A DNA stretch of 64,000 nt from Pseudomonas reactans (GTDB lineage: Bacteria > Pseudomonadota > Gammaproteobacteria > Pseudomonadales > Pseudomonadaceae), in NCBI RefSeq assembly GCF_013385825.1, contig NZ_JACAPG010000021.1, positions 248,001 to 312,000 on the forward strand, read 5' to 3'. Each line of letters starts with the position of its first letter. Positions within the stretch are counted from its first letter, which is position 1. Below the pieces are notes generated by a model. The model was not told where the DNA came from, ran no database searches, and saw nothing but the letters and a program-made list of their open reading frames with translations. Of the stretch, positions 1-8,912 are shown piece after piece. The translations under genes were made by a program, and so were the position numbers.

Positions 1-2883
1 AACCTGCCGGATGCAGAGGGGTTGCCTTCGCTGGCGCAATACAGCGATAAGCCTGCCTTACTGGCGTACGCCAACCAACAGTTGCGTATCCGACTCAAGG
101 CCGAATATGGGCTGGAGATTGATCCCGATGATATTTTGGTGCACACCAAAGAACCCTACATTCCGCCTACGGTGGCCGTTCCCGCTGCCCCGGCGCCTGC
201 CCCTCGCGAGCCCGGGACGCCGTTGTTCCAGCATCGCAGCAGAACGCTGACCGAACTGGGCCTGGAAAATATCGGCGGGCTGGATCTGAATTTCACGCAT
301 TTCTCCAGGCTCAGTGAAAACCCCCGCAAAAAGCCAGATGAGGCTTTACTTCCCGAGGACCTCAAACCGTCCATACCCTACGAGGGGCTGACCCTGCAAA
401 ACGTCAAGGACCTGGTGCGTGCCGTCAATATTGGGCAGGGTTATGGGGCTCTTTTGAAGGATCGCCTGATCACCTCGCCTGGCGCGGTAGCGCAGAAACA
501 CACCTATGGTCAGGTCATGCTACGCCAGCTACGGCTAGACGCCATCGAGGCCAAGATCAACGGTGATTTTCTGTCGGATCGCCTGGCGCGAGGCTTCAAT
601 TGGGTTCAGGTGGTACTCGACGAGCCCGTGGACAGTGACCGCCGCGAGCACGTCGAAGGGCATCGGATACTGGTGCAGCATTTGAAACTGCGGGGGCAGC
701 GCGTGCGCGGGGTGCTGCTGTTTTGCTCCGCGACCGTCGGGGTTGGCTCAATCGTGGTGTATACCCCGCAGGCGCCCGGTGGTCGGGTATTTCATGAGTT
801 CGCCAAGGACCGCTTCATGAGTGACTTCGTCATGAACAGCTCCTGGCGTGACTACTTGTTGGGACGTGTGGAACGGGCGTTCGAGCCCCAGGTCCGGGCG
901 GTGCTCAAGGGGCGTGGCGACGTGTCGATGGTGAGCATGGGTAGGATCGCGCACGATCTCTTCGAGGATGCCTATGAGGTAGAGGCCAACGTTGCGATCA
1001 ATGACGCGGGGGCGCAATCGAGAAGTACCCATCAAGTCAATGTCGAAACTGGCCTGACGGTAGCCACCGTCGCCTTCGATGTCCTGTCCATGGTGTTGCC
1101 GATCAAGATTATGTTGCCCATCGGCTTGGCCCGTAGCCTCCACTCGGTATTCAACGCCGTTGAAGCGCTGAACCTAGGGGATCGCGTCGGCGCTGCTCAC
1201 TATTTCGTACGGTCGTTGGGCGAACTGATGGGGGCCTTGATGGACGGCGCAATGGGCGCGCGCGGCGGTGTGGTGGGTAGCAAACCGCGAGGGCTACCGG
1301 CGGAAATGGCGTTGGGGAAAAAACCTGAGGGCGTTGTGCCATTGGCCGGTTGGGAAGGCAAAGGGCTGTATCACAAAGCTTCGAAGGCCGACGGCGCCCA
1401 GCACTACTTTCTCAATGACGGGGAGCACTGGTACTCGATCCTTGATGACGGTGACAAGGCCGCTTGGCGGCTCAGGGATGCGCGTAAGCTGACGCAATAT
1501 CACTACGCGCCGATTCGGCAGAATGCCTCGGGGCGGTGGGAAGTCGGCTCGCATCCGGTCGGCGGGCTGAAGGGGGGGAACCCGCCGGTGCGCCAACTCA
1601 TGGACCTCTATCCTCGTCTGGATGAGGCCCAGGCCCGGCGTGTGTTTGAGTCGTTCAATTTCCCGGCGGGACGTGCAGTCGAGTATCAGGTAGCCCTCGT
1701 ACAAACCCTGCGTTTGAAGCTCTCCACGGCTGCGTTTGAGCCCTATCTGAATGTACCGCTTTTGCGATTCGAGTGGCGTTTGGACGGGATTGATCTACCG
1801 GACATACCGGTTGAGGCATCTGTCTCGGTTACACAACGCCCACGCCCTGTCGAGCCGCAACCGGGGCCGAGTCGTCCAGGCCCCATCCCTGAGGCAGCAA
1901 CGGTACGCCCCGCAAACGAACAATTTGTCGAGTGGGGCAGGGCTATTGATGTGGCGGAACTTGAAGTGATGGATGCGACAAGGAAAATCTATCGACGGAT
2001 TGCAGGCGACGGGCAAGGGCAGGAATACATCGAATCGGGCCAGCGTTATTTCGCGATTTTGCCCAGAACCCCCTCCAGGCCCAATGAGGTGTTTATTCGT
2101 GACCCTGGGCGACCTGCCGCGAACTTTCTGGACCTGGAACACCTGCTGCACGCTGGCATCTTCAACCAGCCTCGGCAGGCGATGTTCATAACTGGCGACG
2201 GCCTATGGAAAATATCCACAGACGTGCCCTTGAAGAAAGCGGCGACCTTGTATGTGGGTGAGGCTTTTCCGCTGCTGACCCGCGCCAGTCAGCTCGACGT
2301 CGCCGTGACGCTGTTCAACCGGGCCAACCCTACAGGCCTGACCCAATTGGGCTTGAACTCGGTGATACGTACATTGCGCGACTGGCAGTTATGGCTACGT
2401 GAGGCCTCTATGCCATTGGCTGATCCGTTTTCGTTGCTCCCGCGAACCCAGAGAAGCGCCGACAATAGCTTGCAACTGATGAATGTGCTTGGGCGTTACC
2501 ACCGTTTGAGCTTTCGCCCTGAGCCGGTCGCTGTCCCCTTGTTCAATGCGCTTTCGTCCGGCATCGATGGCCGACTGAGAACATTGATGAGCGAGGTCGT
2601 GACCCGCTGTCGCTTCGACGTTCTCAGTGGCTACAGCCATTTCGGCGAACTGTTGTTCAGGCGTGGGACGCATCCCAGGCTCTATTGGCTGAGGTTGCGC
2701 CGCGTGAGTGGTGATCGTATTGCTGGGGATCAGGTGGTTTCGCCAGACGTAAACCTGATGGACGTGCCGACACGCAATTTGGTAGCTCAAGCTCAGGTCA
2801 GCAATAACTTTGTCGCGCTGATGGGGGGCATTCAGTTGACACAGCCAACAGCGTCACCGCAGATTTTTATCATCAGGGTGTAG
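1..2883 (+). CDS. Dermonecrotic-toxin-like protein (DUF6543-type), 3' part only
   Basis: The frame is open from base 1 with no stop, so the true start lies upstream; 960 residues are visible. The part near residues 125-180 (GLTLQNVKDLVRAVNIG, then a Tyr-Gly and Leu-Arg-rich stretch) resembles the N-terminal domain of the large dermonecrotic-toxin-domain proteins common in plant- and soil-associated Pseudomonas. Two related segments with aromatic/Asp-rich turns follow, near residues 450-520 and 660-740. I see no signal peptide, transmembrane run or recognisable catalytic C-terminus. It ends at a strong bidirectional terminator and no small immunity-like gene follows. Family assignment is by general resemblance and toxin activity is inference. 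Confidence 0.6.
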   Translation, partial: NLPDAEGLPSLAQYSDKPALLAYANQQLRIRLKAEYGLEIDPDDILVHTKEPYIPPTVAVPAAPAPAPREPGTPLFQHRSRTLTELGLENIGGLDLNFTHFSRLSENPRKKPDEALLPEDLKPSIPYEGLTLQNVKDLVRAVNIGQGYGALLKDRLITSPGAVAQKHTYGQVMLRQLRLDAIEAKINGDFLSDRLARGFNWVQVVLDEPVDSDRREHVEGHRILVQHLKLRGQRVRGVLLFCSATVGVGSIVVYTPQAPGGRVFHEFAKDRFMSDFVMNSSWRDYLLGRVERAFEPQVRAVLKGRGDVSMVSMGRIAHDLFEDAYEVEANVAINDAGAQSRSTHQVNVETGLTVATVAFDVLSMVLPIKIMLPIGLARSLHSVFNAVEALNLGDRVGAAHYFVRSLGELMGALMDGAMGARGGVVGSKPRGLPAEMALGKKPEGVVPLAGWEGKGLYHKASKADGAQHYFLNDGEHWYSILDDGDKAAWRLRDARKLTQYHYAPIRQNASGRWEVGSHPVGGLKGGNPPVRQLMDLYPRLDEAQARRVFESFNFPAGRAVEYQVALVQTLRLKLSTAAFEPYLNVPLLRFEWRLDGIDLPDIPVEASVSVTQRPRPVEPQPGPSRPGPIPEAATVRPANEQFVEWGRAIDVAELEVMDATRKIYRRIAGDGQGQEYIESGQRYFAILPRTPSRPNEVFIRDPGRPAANFLDLEHLLHAGIFNQPRQAMFITGDGLWKISTDVPLKKAATLYVGEAFPLLTRASQLDVAVTLFNRANPTGLTQLGLNSVIRTLRDWQLWLREASMPLADPFSLLPRTQRSADNSLQLMNVLGRYHRLSFRPEPVAVPLFNALSSGIDGRLRTLMSEVVTRCRFDVLSGYSHFGELLFRRGTHPRLYWLRLRRVSGDRIAGDQVVSPDVNLMDVPTRNLVAQAQVSNNFVALMGGIQLTQPTASPQIFIIRV

Positions 2884-2891
2884 TGCAAAAG

Positions 2892-2919
2892 AAATGCCCC
2901 GAACATGTCGGGGCATTTT
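2892..2919. terminator. Bidirectional rho-independent terminator
   Basis: An 11-bp perfect stem (AAATGCCCCGA with its complement) around a 5-nt loop, with A-rich and T-rich flanks on both sides. It lies between the convergent toxin-like gene and the imelysin gene and can serve both. Confidence 0.85.
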
Positions 2920-2944
2920 CAGCAACCTAGGGGAGCGCGACGGA

Positions 2945-4288
2945 TCAGAACTCGTGATCAGCGTTATCCGGGTTCAAGTCGCTGATGCCCAGCTTGCCCG
3001 CAGCGGCTTCGATCGAACCGGTCTGCTTGACCAGGGCGGCGATGGCGTCACGTACGATCTGGTTGCCGGCATCGTTACCGGCCGCGATCAGTTGGTCGTA
3101 GTGCTCACCTTTGCCCGCGTGGTCAACCATGACCTGGATCTTCGCTTCAGTGGCCGCCAGGTCCGCTTTGAGCGCGGTGTCGGCTGCCGGGTCGGCCTTG
3201 GCCACCAGGGACGACAGGCTGGCGCCGGTCATTTTGGTGCCGTCGACGCGGGTGTACTCGCCCAGGTAGACGTTGCGGATACCCTTGGCGTCGTAGAAGT
3301 GCGAGTTGTGGGTGTTGTCGCTGAAGCAGTCCTGCTCGTCTTCCGGCGAGTTGGCTTCCAGGGAAACCTTCATGCGCTCACCGGCCAGTTCGCCCAGGGA
3401 CAGGCTGCCCATGCCAAACAGCATTTTGCGCAGGCCGTCGGTGGCAGGTTCTGCCTCCAGGGTGGCGCGGTAGTTGTCTTCGACGTTGGGTTTCCAGTTG
3501 CCGACCATTTCTTCCAGGTCGCTGACCAGCAGTTGGGTCACGGCGCTCAGGTAGGCGCGGCGACGCTCGTTGTGGCCGCCCGTGGCGCCGTCGCCTGTCA
3601 GGTAGTCCGACGCAGGACGGTTGCCGGCGCCTGGGCCGGTGCCGTTCAGGTCCTGGCCCCAGAGCAGGAATTCGATGGCGTGGTAGCCGGTGGCGACGTT
3701 GGCCTCGGAACCGCCCAGCTCATTGAGGCTGGCGAGTTTTTCCGGGGTGATGTCTTTCACGTCGACCTTGTCTTCGCCGACCTGGATTTCGTTGTTGGCG
3801 ATGATATTGGCGGTGGCGCCTGGGTTACCCAGGGCGTGTTCGTAGGACTTGTCGACATAGTCGATCAGGCCTTCGTCCAGCGGCCATGCGTTCACCTGGC
3901 CTTCCCAGTCGTCGATGATGGTGTTGCCGAAGCGGAACACTTCGCTCTGCAGGTAAGGAACGCGAGCGGCGATCCAGGCGGTGCGCGCGGCTTTCAGGGT
4001 TTCGTCGTTCGGCTTGGCGAGGAACGCGTCGATAGCGGTTTGCAGGGTTTTCGCGGTGGACTCGGCATCGCTGTAGACCGCGAACACCATGTCTGCGTAA
4101 TGCGCGACCACGGCCTTGGCAGCGGCTTCGTCGACCTGGCCGGCAGGGGTTGCAGCCGCTGGAGCGGTAGTGCTGGCAGCCGGGGTCGGCGCCTGGGGCG
4201 CGGCGGCCTTGTCTTTACCTTCGCCGCAACCGGCGAGAGAAATGGCAATGGCCAGCAGACTGGCGGTGGCCAGGGGCATACGAATCAT
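2945..4288 (-). CDS. Imelysin-family lipoprotein (IrpA / IcmP type)
   Basis: Peptidase M75/imelysin family protein of 447 residues, probably anchored in an envelope membrane. The N-terminus has a short hydrophobic segment ending in a Leu-Ala-Gly-Cys lipobox, followed by an Ala/Pro-rich linker. The family signature GxHxxE appears as GYHAIEF near residue 201. I start at the ATG that has AGGA 8 nt upstream; an ATG three codons earlier abuts the purine run. Imelysins are linked to iron uptake, and P. aeruginosa has an imelysin-type gene (icmP) near bifA and sodB, so the neighbourhood is conserved. Proteolytic activity of the family is doubtful; a role in iron handling is inferred. Confidence 0.85.
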   Translation of the reverse strand: MIRMPLATASLLAIAISLAGCGEGKDKAAAPQAPTPAASTTAPAAATPAGQVDEAAAKAVVAHYADMVFAVYSDAESTAKTLQTAIDAFLAKPNDETLKAARTAWIAARVPYLQSEVFRFGNTIIDDWEGQVNAWPLDEGLIDYVDKSYEHALGNPGATANIIANNEIQVGEDKVDVKDITPEKLASLNELGGSEANVATGYHAIEFLLWGQDLNGTGPGAGNRPASDYLTGDGATGGHNERRRAYLSAVTQLLVSDLEEMVGNWKPNVEDNYRATLEAEPATDGLRKMLFGMGSLSLGELAGERMKVSLEANSPEDEQDCFSDNTHNSHFYDAKGIRNVYLGEYTRVDGTKMTGASLSSLVAKADPAADTALKADLAATEAKIQVMVDHAGKGEHYDQLIAAGNDAGNQIVRDAIAALVKQTGSIEAAAGKLGISDLNPDNADHEF

Positions 4289-4348
4289 GGCGAACATCCT
4301 GCTTCGGTTGTTGATGGGGCGCGCGGGGGAGCGCAAAAACTGCGACAT

Positions 4349-4367
4349 AATGCGAAAGATTTGCATT
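4349..4367 (-). promoter_or_regulatory. Imperfect 19-bp inverted repeat upstream of imelysin gene
   Basis: AATGCGAAAGATTTGCATT has arms that match at 7 of 9 positions. It lies about 60 bp before the imelysin start, where an iron-responsive operator would be expected. Its length suits a Fur box, but the sequence fits the Fur consensus poorly, so the assignment is weak. Confidence 0.25.
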
Positions 4368-4415
4368 TTGTGTAAAGGGTTATACGCGGGAAATATTCAG
4401 TATCGTTTTGCCATG

Positions 4416-6467
4416 TCAAAGAATCATCGCGTTATTGCGCTGCGACTGCTTCAAAAAAGCCGCCAACTCCCGGGCCGGCAAGGGTTTGCTGTAGTGGTAA
4501 CCCTGACCTTCATGGCAGCCTTCGGAGATGATGTAGGCCTCCTGCTCAGCGGTTTCCACGCCTTCGGCGATCACCTGCATGCCCAGGCTTTTGCCCAGTT
4601 GGATGATCGCCCGCACGATGGTGGCGTCGTCATCATCATCCAGCAGGTCCTGCACGAAGCTCTTGTCGATCTTGATCTTGTCCAGGGGCAGGCTTTTCAG
4701 GTAACTGAGGGATGAGTAGCCGGTGCCGAAGTCATCAATCGCAATCAATGCCCCGGAACGGCGCAGGCTCAGCAGGTGCTGGGCGGCGGTGCTGATGTCT
4801 TCCATCAGGCCGGTCTCGGTGACTTCCAGTTCCAGGCTGCGTGGTGGCAGGCGGTAGATCTGCATCAGGTTGTTGACCACCCGCGGCAACTCGGTGTGGT
4901 GCAACTGCACGGTGGACAGGTTGACCGCCATACGCAGCTCGGTGAAACCCAGGTCGTGCCATTCGCGCAACTGCCGGCAGGCCTGATCCAGCACCCATTC
5001 GCCAATCGGGATGATGGTGCCGTTCTGCTCGGCCAGCGGGATAAACAGGTCCGGCGGCACCAGGCCGTGTTCCGGGTGCTGCCAGCGGATCAGCGCTTCC
5101 ACGCCGACCACATGGTGATCGCGGTAGCTGATCTGCGGTTGGTACACCAGGTGGAACTGGTCGCGGCTGAGGGCGTCGCGCAGGTCTTTTTCCAGCTCAC
5201 GGCGACGGCGCATTTCGCTGTCGACGCTGGCGATATAGAACTGATAGCGGTTGCGCGAACGGGTTTTGGCCAGGGTCATGGTCTGTTCGGCTTTCTGCAG
5301 CAGCTTTTCAGTGCTGTCGCCGTCTTCCGGGAACAGGGTGATGCCGATGGTGGCGCGCAGGCGGATGCCTTCATGTTCCAGGGCAAACTCCGCTTCCAGG
5401 TCATCCAGGATGCTTTGCGCCAGTTCGGCGGCCTCGTAGGGCTGGTCGATATCGGCCTGCACCAGGGCGAACTGGTCGCCACCCAGCCGGGCCAGGGCGC
5501 CGAGGCGTCCGCTGTGAGCGCGCAAACGGTCTGCCAGGGCCAGCAGCAGTTTGTCGCCGGCCTGGTAGGTGAACTGCTCGTTGACGCTTTTGAAGTCATC
5601 CAGCCCCACGCACAACACGGCCACCCGGCGTTGGCGGCGGCCGGCGTCGATGAGGATCTTATCCAGTTGCTCCTGCAGCTTCTGGCGGTTCGGCAGACCC
5701 GTCAGGAAATCGTACTGGGCCATGCGCAGCAGGCTGCTTTCGGCTTCATGGCGCAGGTGGGTATTGCGTTCGATAGATTCGAGCAACTGGTTGGCGGTAT
5801 TGATCCACAGCCCCAGCTCGTTGCGCTCGTGACCCTTGAGCTGCGGGATCTTGTGTTCGCTGGGCCGATCCGGGTTGATCGAGGTCAGGTGCTCGATAAT
5901 CCTCGATAACGGCTTGGTCAGCAGCCAGTGATAGACGAGGTACAGCACCAGGCCCATCGCTAGGGCGCGCAACACCCCGGAAATAAAGATGATCACCGAG
6001 CTGACAATAAACCCCTTGCCGTAGGTGGCCGTGTCGAGGGTGATGCTCAAATCGCCGTAATACTCGCTGTAGGGCCCTTTGCCGACCAATGCAGTGGTGA
6101 ACGTGCGTTCCTGGCCGAGAATCAGGTCGGTCAGCCAACGGCTCGGCGATTGCTGCAGGGCGCGGCTTTTTTCGGCGAGCATGGTTTCGTTGGGATGGCC
6201 GATGGACGCCATGCGCACCGCGTCATCCTGGAACAGGCCCTCAATCACTTGCATGCCCATCTCGCGGTCCAGGCTGTAGACCGCCTGGGTCGAGGGGTCG
6301 CGAAACATGTCGAGGATGCGCTGGGCATCGCCGGCCACGGCCTGGCGCGTCTTGTAGGCATCGAAAACGATCTGCGCCACGCTCAGCGCCACGCCCACGA
6401 TCAATGCCGACAGCAGCACAACCCGTAGCAACTTCACCGACAAGCTGTTCTTGAGTTCCAGCTTCAA
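4416..6467 (-). CDS. bifA: Membrane c-di-GMP phosphodiesterase BifA (degenerate GGDEF + EAL)
   Basis: 683-residue inner-membrane protein. Transmembrane segments lie near residues 12-32 and 153-177 with a periplasmic sensor region between; then a HAMP-like linker (about 180-235), a GGDEF domain (about 250-415) and an EAL domain (about 430-675). The GGDEF active-site loop reads GGDQF (329-333), the change reported for BifA. The EAL domain keeps EAL (457-459), the DDFGTGYSSL loop and the KIDKSFV lysine, so it should degrade c-di-GMP and thereby promote swarming and limit biofilm. The start codon is TTG with AGGA 8 nt upstream. Its place between an imelysin gene and sodB matches the P. aeruginosa bifA neighbourhood. 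Confidence 0.88.
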   Translation of the reverse strand: MKLELKNSLSVKLLRVVLLSALIVGVALSVAQIVFDAYKTRQAVAGDAQRILDMFRDPSTQAVYSLDREMGMQVIEGLFQDDAVRMASIGHPNETMLAEKSRALQQSPSRWLTDLILGQERTFTTALVGKGPYSEYYGDLSITLDTATYGKGFIVSSVIIFISGVLRALAMGLVLYLVYHWLLTKPLSRIIEHLTSINPDRPSEHKIPQLKGHERNELGLWINTANQLLESIERNTHLRHEAESSLLRMAQYDFLTGLPNRQKLQEQLDKILIDAGRRQRRVAVLCVGLDDFKSVNEQFTYQAGDKLLLALADRLRAHSGRLGALARLGGDQFALVQADIDQPYEAAELAQSILDDLEAEFALEHEGIRLRATIGITLFPEDGDSTEKLLQKAEQTMTLAKTRSRNRYQFYIASVDSEMRRRRELEKDLRDALSRDQFHLVYQPQISYRDHHVVGVEALIRWQHPEHGLVPPDLFIPLAEQNGTIIPIGEWVLDQACRQLREWHDLGFTELRMAVNLSTVQLHHTELPRVVNNLMQIYRLPPRSLELEVTETGLMEDISTAAQHLLSLRRSGALIAIDDFGTGYSSLSYLKSLPLDKIKIDKSFVQDLLDDDDDATIVRAIIQLGKSLGMQVIAEGVETAEQEAYIISEGCHEGQGYHYSKPLPARELAAFLKQSQRNNAMIL

Positions 6468-6693
6468 AGGGTCATTCCTTGTTCCATGCGGGTAGCCTCA
6501 ATATGCCATGAGTATTGGCAATCTGGTGAGGGCAGTCAAAGGGACATTGGGGGATAGGCTCAATTGAGTTTTTGGCGCGAGGGGCTTGGGAGGGATCAAG
6601 AAGGTGCGGTGTGTGTCAGAGGGCGCCAAGGCGCTAAGGCCAGGTTGTCGAGAAGGCCGGGCGGGCCGGCCTTCCAGGGTGAGGTGCCCGGAG

Positions 6694-6876
6694 TCAGTCG
6701 TAAGTAATCTGAGCTTGTGACTGCACCCCGGTATCTCCTGGTTTTTGTGCTGCGTCAGGGAACTTGTCCAGCAGTTTGCCTGCCAGGTCCATGCCACCCT
6801 TTATCAGATCCATGCCTTTATCAAGAAGGCCCGAAACCATGGGGACTGCGCCTGCCGCCAACGAAATAGGATCCAT
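6694..6876 (-). CDS. Small amphipathic hypothetical protein (60 aa)
   Basis: I do not recognise a family. The start at 6876 has GGAG 7 nt upstream. The first 40 residues form a Gly/Leu/Met-rich stretch with alternating Lys and Asp (GLLDKGMDLIKGGMDLAGKLLDK is spread over about residues 17-39), which would give amphipathic helices with a loose internal repeat (GMDLI / GMDLA). The tail is polar and ends QITYD. There is no signal peptide. It could be a membrane-active or secreted peptide, but that is speculation. It stands alone between bifA and sodB on the same strand, with its own leader. Confidence 0.55.
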   Translation of the reverse strand: MDPISLAAGAVPMVSGLLDKGMDLIKGGMDLAGKLLDKFPDAAQKPGDTGVQSQAQITYD

Positions 6877-6985
6877 AGTGATTCTCCACATTTGATTAAG
6901 AGGTTTATTCCTCCTGCGACTTGAGTGGAGATGTTTCCAGGATGGGTTCCATGATTCTTCGCTCGCCGTGTGAAATGACGCGCAT

Positions 6986-7010
6986 AAAAAAGCCCGGCAT
7001 TCGCCGGGCT
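6986..7010 (-). terminator. Rho-independent terminator of sodB
   Basis: Stem AGCCCGGC / GCCGGGCT with a 4-nt loop, followed on the minus strand by a run of six T. It lies 23 bp beyond the sodB stop. Confidence 0.85.
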
Positions 7011-7032
7011 CTTTCTACTACTGCAGCGTTGC

Positions 7033-7629
7033 TTAGGCAGTGAAGGTCTTGCCTTCGAACTGCTCAGCCACGAACTTCCAGTTGACCAGGTTCCAGAACG
7101 CTTCCACATACTTTGGACGTACGTTGCGGTAGTCGATGTAGTAGGCGTGTTCCCAGACGTCGCAGGTCAGCAGCGGGGTGTCGCCGTTGGTCAGCGGGTT
7201 GCCGGCGCCGATGGTGCTGGCCAGGGCCAGGGAACCGTCAGCCTTTTTCACCAGCCAGCCCCAGCCGGAACCGAAGGTGCCGACGGACGTCTTGGTGAAC
7301 TCTTCCTTGAACTTGTCGAACGAACCGAACGCAGCGTTGATGGCTTCAGCCAGCGCGCCGGTTGGTTGACCGCCGGCGTTTGGCGCCAGGCAGTTCCAGT
7401 AGAAGGTGTGGTTCCAGACCTGAGCGGCGTTGTTGAAGATGCCGCCCGAAGAGGATTTGACGATCTCTTCCAGGGTCTTGCCTTCGAACTCGGTGCCTGG
7501 CACCAGGTTGTTCAGGTTCACGACGTAGGTGTTGTGGTGCTTGTCGTGGTGGTATTCCAAGGTTTCCTTGGAGATGTGCGGCTGCAGGGCATCGTGTGCG
7601 TAGGGCAGCGGCGGCAATTCGAAAGCCAT
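7033..7629 (-). CDS. sodB: Superoxide dismutase (Fe) SodB
   Basis: Cytoplasmic Fe-superoxide dismutase converting superoxide to hydrogen peroxide and oxygen; 198 residues, normal for the family. It has the N-terminal AFELPPLPY motif, the YHHDKHHNTYV ligand helix, NHTFYWNCL, and the DVWEHAYYIDY motif that supplies the Asp and His metal ligands. The start at 7629 has AGGAG 7 nt upstream; an upstream in-frame start would add a non-family leader. It lies downstream of bifA and the small peptide gene, each apparently separate. Iron-dependent expression is known for sodB in pseudomonads, but no clear Fur site was found here. Confidence 0.95.
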   Translation of the reverse strand: MAFELPPLPYAHDALQPHISKETLEYHHDKHHNTYVVNLNNLVPGTEFEGKTLEEIVKSSSGGIFNNAAQVWNHTFYWNCLAPNAGGQPTGALAEAINAAFGSFDKFKEEFTKTSVGTFGSGWGWLVKKADGSLALASTIGAGNPLTNGDTPLLTCDVWEHAYYIDYRNVRPKYVEAFWNLVNWKFVAEQFEGKTFTA

Positions 7630-7807
7630 GATGATTCTCCTAATCAGGTCAGTTGCGGTGAGCGCAAGGCCGATCACGGGCGGCCAAACAAGCGCCGGGG
7701 AGTTTGTACTCTTTGCGGCGCAGGGTCCGGATCATAGCACCGGGGGTGCGGCAAAACCACGCAACAACTGTGTGGGATAGAGGTTCCAGAGCGTTTTGGA
7801 ATATTCC

Positions 7808-8407
7808 TCAGGCGCTGATCAGTTGATAGGCCACGCTGAACATCATCACGGCCACCAACAGGTCCAGTAAACGCCACGTGGCGGGACGTGCCAGCCAAGG
7901 GGCCAGCCACGCCGCGCCGAGTGCCAGCGTGGCGAACCACAGGAACGACGCACTGGCGGCACCGGCCACATAGGCGCCGGGCTCGGTTTGTTGGGCGCCG
8001 AGTGAGCCGATCAGCAACACGGTGTCCAGGTACACGTGCGGGTTGAGCAGGGTCACGGCCAGTGCGCTCAGCATCACCGCGCGCAGTGAGCGCACCTTGA
8101 GATTGTCACCTTGGTCCAGGCTTTGTTTCGAAAACGCCCGGCGCAGTGCACACGCGCCGTACCAGATCAGGAATGCCGCGCCGCCCCAGCGGGCCACCGC
8201 CAACAGCACAGGGCTTTGCGCGAGCACTGTCGCCAAACCGAATACCCCCGCGGCCACCAGCAGGGCATCACACACCACGCACAGCGCGGCTACTGGCAGG
8301 TGATGCTCACGGCGCAGGCTCTGTGCCAGCACAAAGGCATTCTGAGTGCCAATGGCCATGATCAGGCCAAGCGCCACCAGCAAACCATTCAGATAACTCT
8401 GCCACAT
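7808..8407 (-). CDS. argO: LysE/ArgO family basic amino acid exporter
   Basis: 199-residue inner-membrane exporter with about six hydrophobic segments. The N-terminal GLIMAIGTQNAFVLAQ is the LysE/ArgO signature, and LNPHVYLDTVLLIGS is the second conserved family stretch. It likely exports arginine/lysine. The start at 8407 follows 5 bp after the stop of the ACT-domain gene, so the two form an operon divergent from argP. In E. coli, ArgP activates argO; the same arrangement here supports the name. Confidence 0.85.
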   Translation of the reverse strand: MWQSYLNGLLVALGLIMAIGTQNAFVLAQSLRREHHLPVAALCVVCDALLVAAGVFGLATVLAQSPVLLAVARWGGAAFLIWYGACALRRAFSKQSLDQGDNLKVRSLRAVMLSALAVTLLNPHVYLDTVLLIGSLGAQQTEPGAYVAGAASASFLWFATLALGAAWLAPWLARPATWRLLDLLVAVMMFSVAYQLISA

Positions 8408-8412
8408 AGCGT

Positions 8413-8814
8413 TTACTCCGCGTCTGCTGCCAGTTGCCGCAACACCTGCAGGGCGCGCTCGGCATCGGCACGCCCGACGAACAGGTGGTCGTGGTAATAG
8501 CCGGCAATCACGTTGCAACTGATGCCGGCCTGGCCCAGCGCACTGGCGAAGGCGGCGGTGAGGCCCACGCCTTCCAGGGCCGAATGTACGTTCAAGGTGA
8601 TCCACGCGGCGACGTAGTCAAATGCCAGGCCGGCCTGTTCCGCTTGTTGGCGTTCAACGATCAGGGTCAGGCCTTCCTGCTCGCGAAAGCTGCCGATCAC
8701 TTCGCAACCAGCAGGGATGCGGTTGTCGGGCACGGTGCAGAACACATAGTCGCCGTCATTGAGCTGGGGGCTCATGCTGCGCAGCAGGGTTGCCAGGGCG
8801 GTTTCGCCAGCCAT
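8413..8814 (-). CDS. ACT-domain protein
   Basis: 133-residue soluble protein with a tandem ACT-like fold: an N-terminal half with TLLRSMSPQLNDGDYVFCTV and a C-terminal half with ALEGVGLTAAFASALGQAGISCNVIAG and a HDHLFV end. ACT domains usually bind amino acids. The start at 8814 is preceded by AGGA at 7 nt. It is first in the operon with the ArgO-like exporter and divergent from ArgP, so it may sense basic amino acids for export; that function is inferred from context and domain only. Confidence 0.75.
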   Translation of the reverse strand: MAGETALATLLRSMSPQLNDGDYVFCTVPDNRIPAGCEVIGSFREQEGLTLIVERQQAEQAGLAFDYVAAWITLNVHSALEGVGLTAAFASALGQAGISCNVIAGYYHDHLFVGRADAERALQVLRQLAADAE

Positions 8815-8912
8815 GTGGGGTTCCTTATAAAGAGAGACGCGATGCTGGCTATTCTCAGGGGGCAGGCTGTATAAGAAAAACCAATATTGCTGATCGCTCA
8901 TTAGAGAAACTG

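Noticed and set aside
2894..4375. Long open frame opposite the imelysin gene (493 codons)
   Set aside because: It mirrors a gene with clear family motifs, signal sequence and ribosome-binding site; high-GC codon use leaves antisense frames open.
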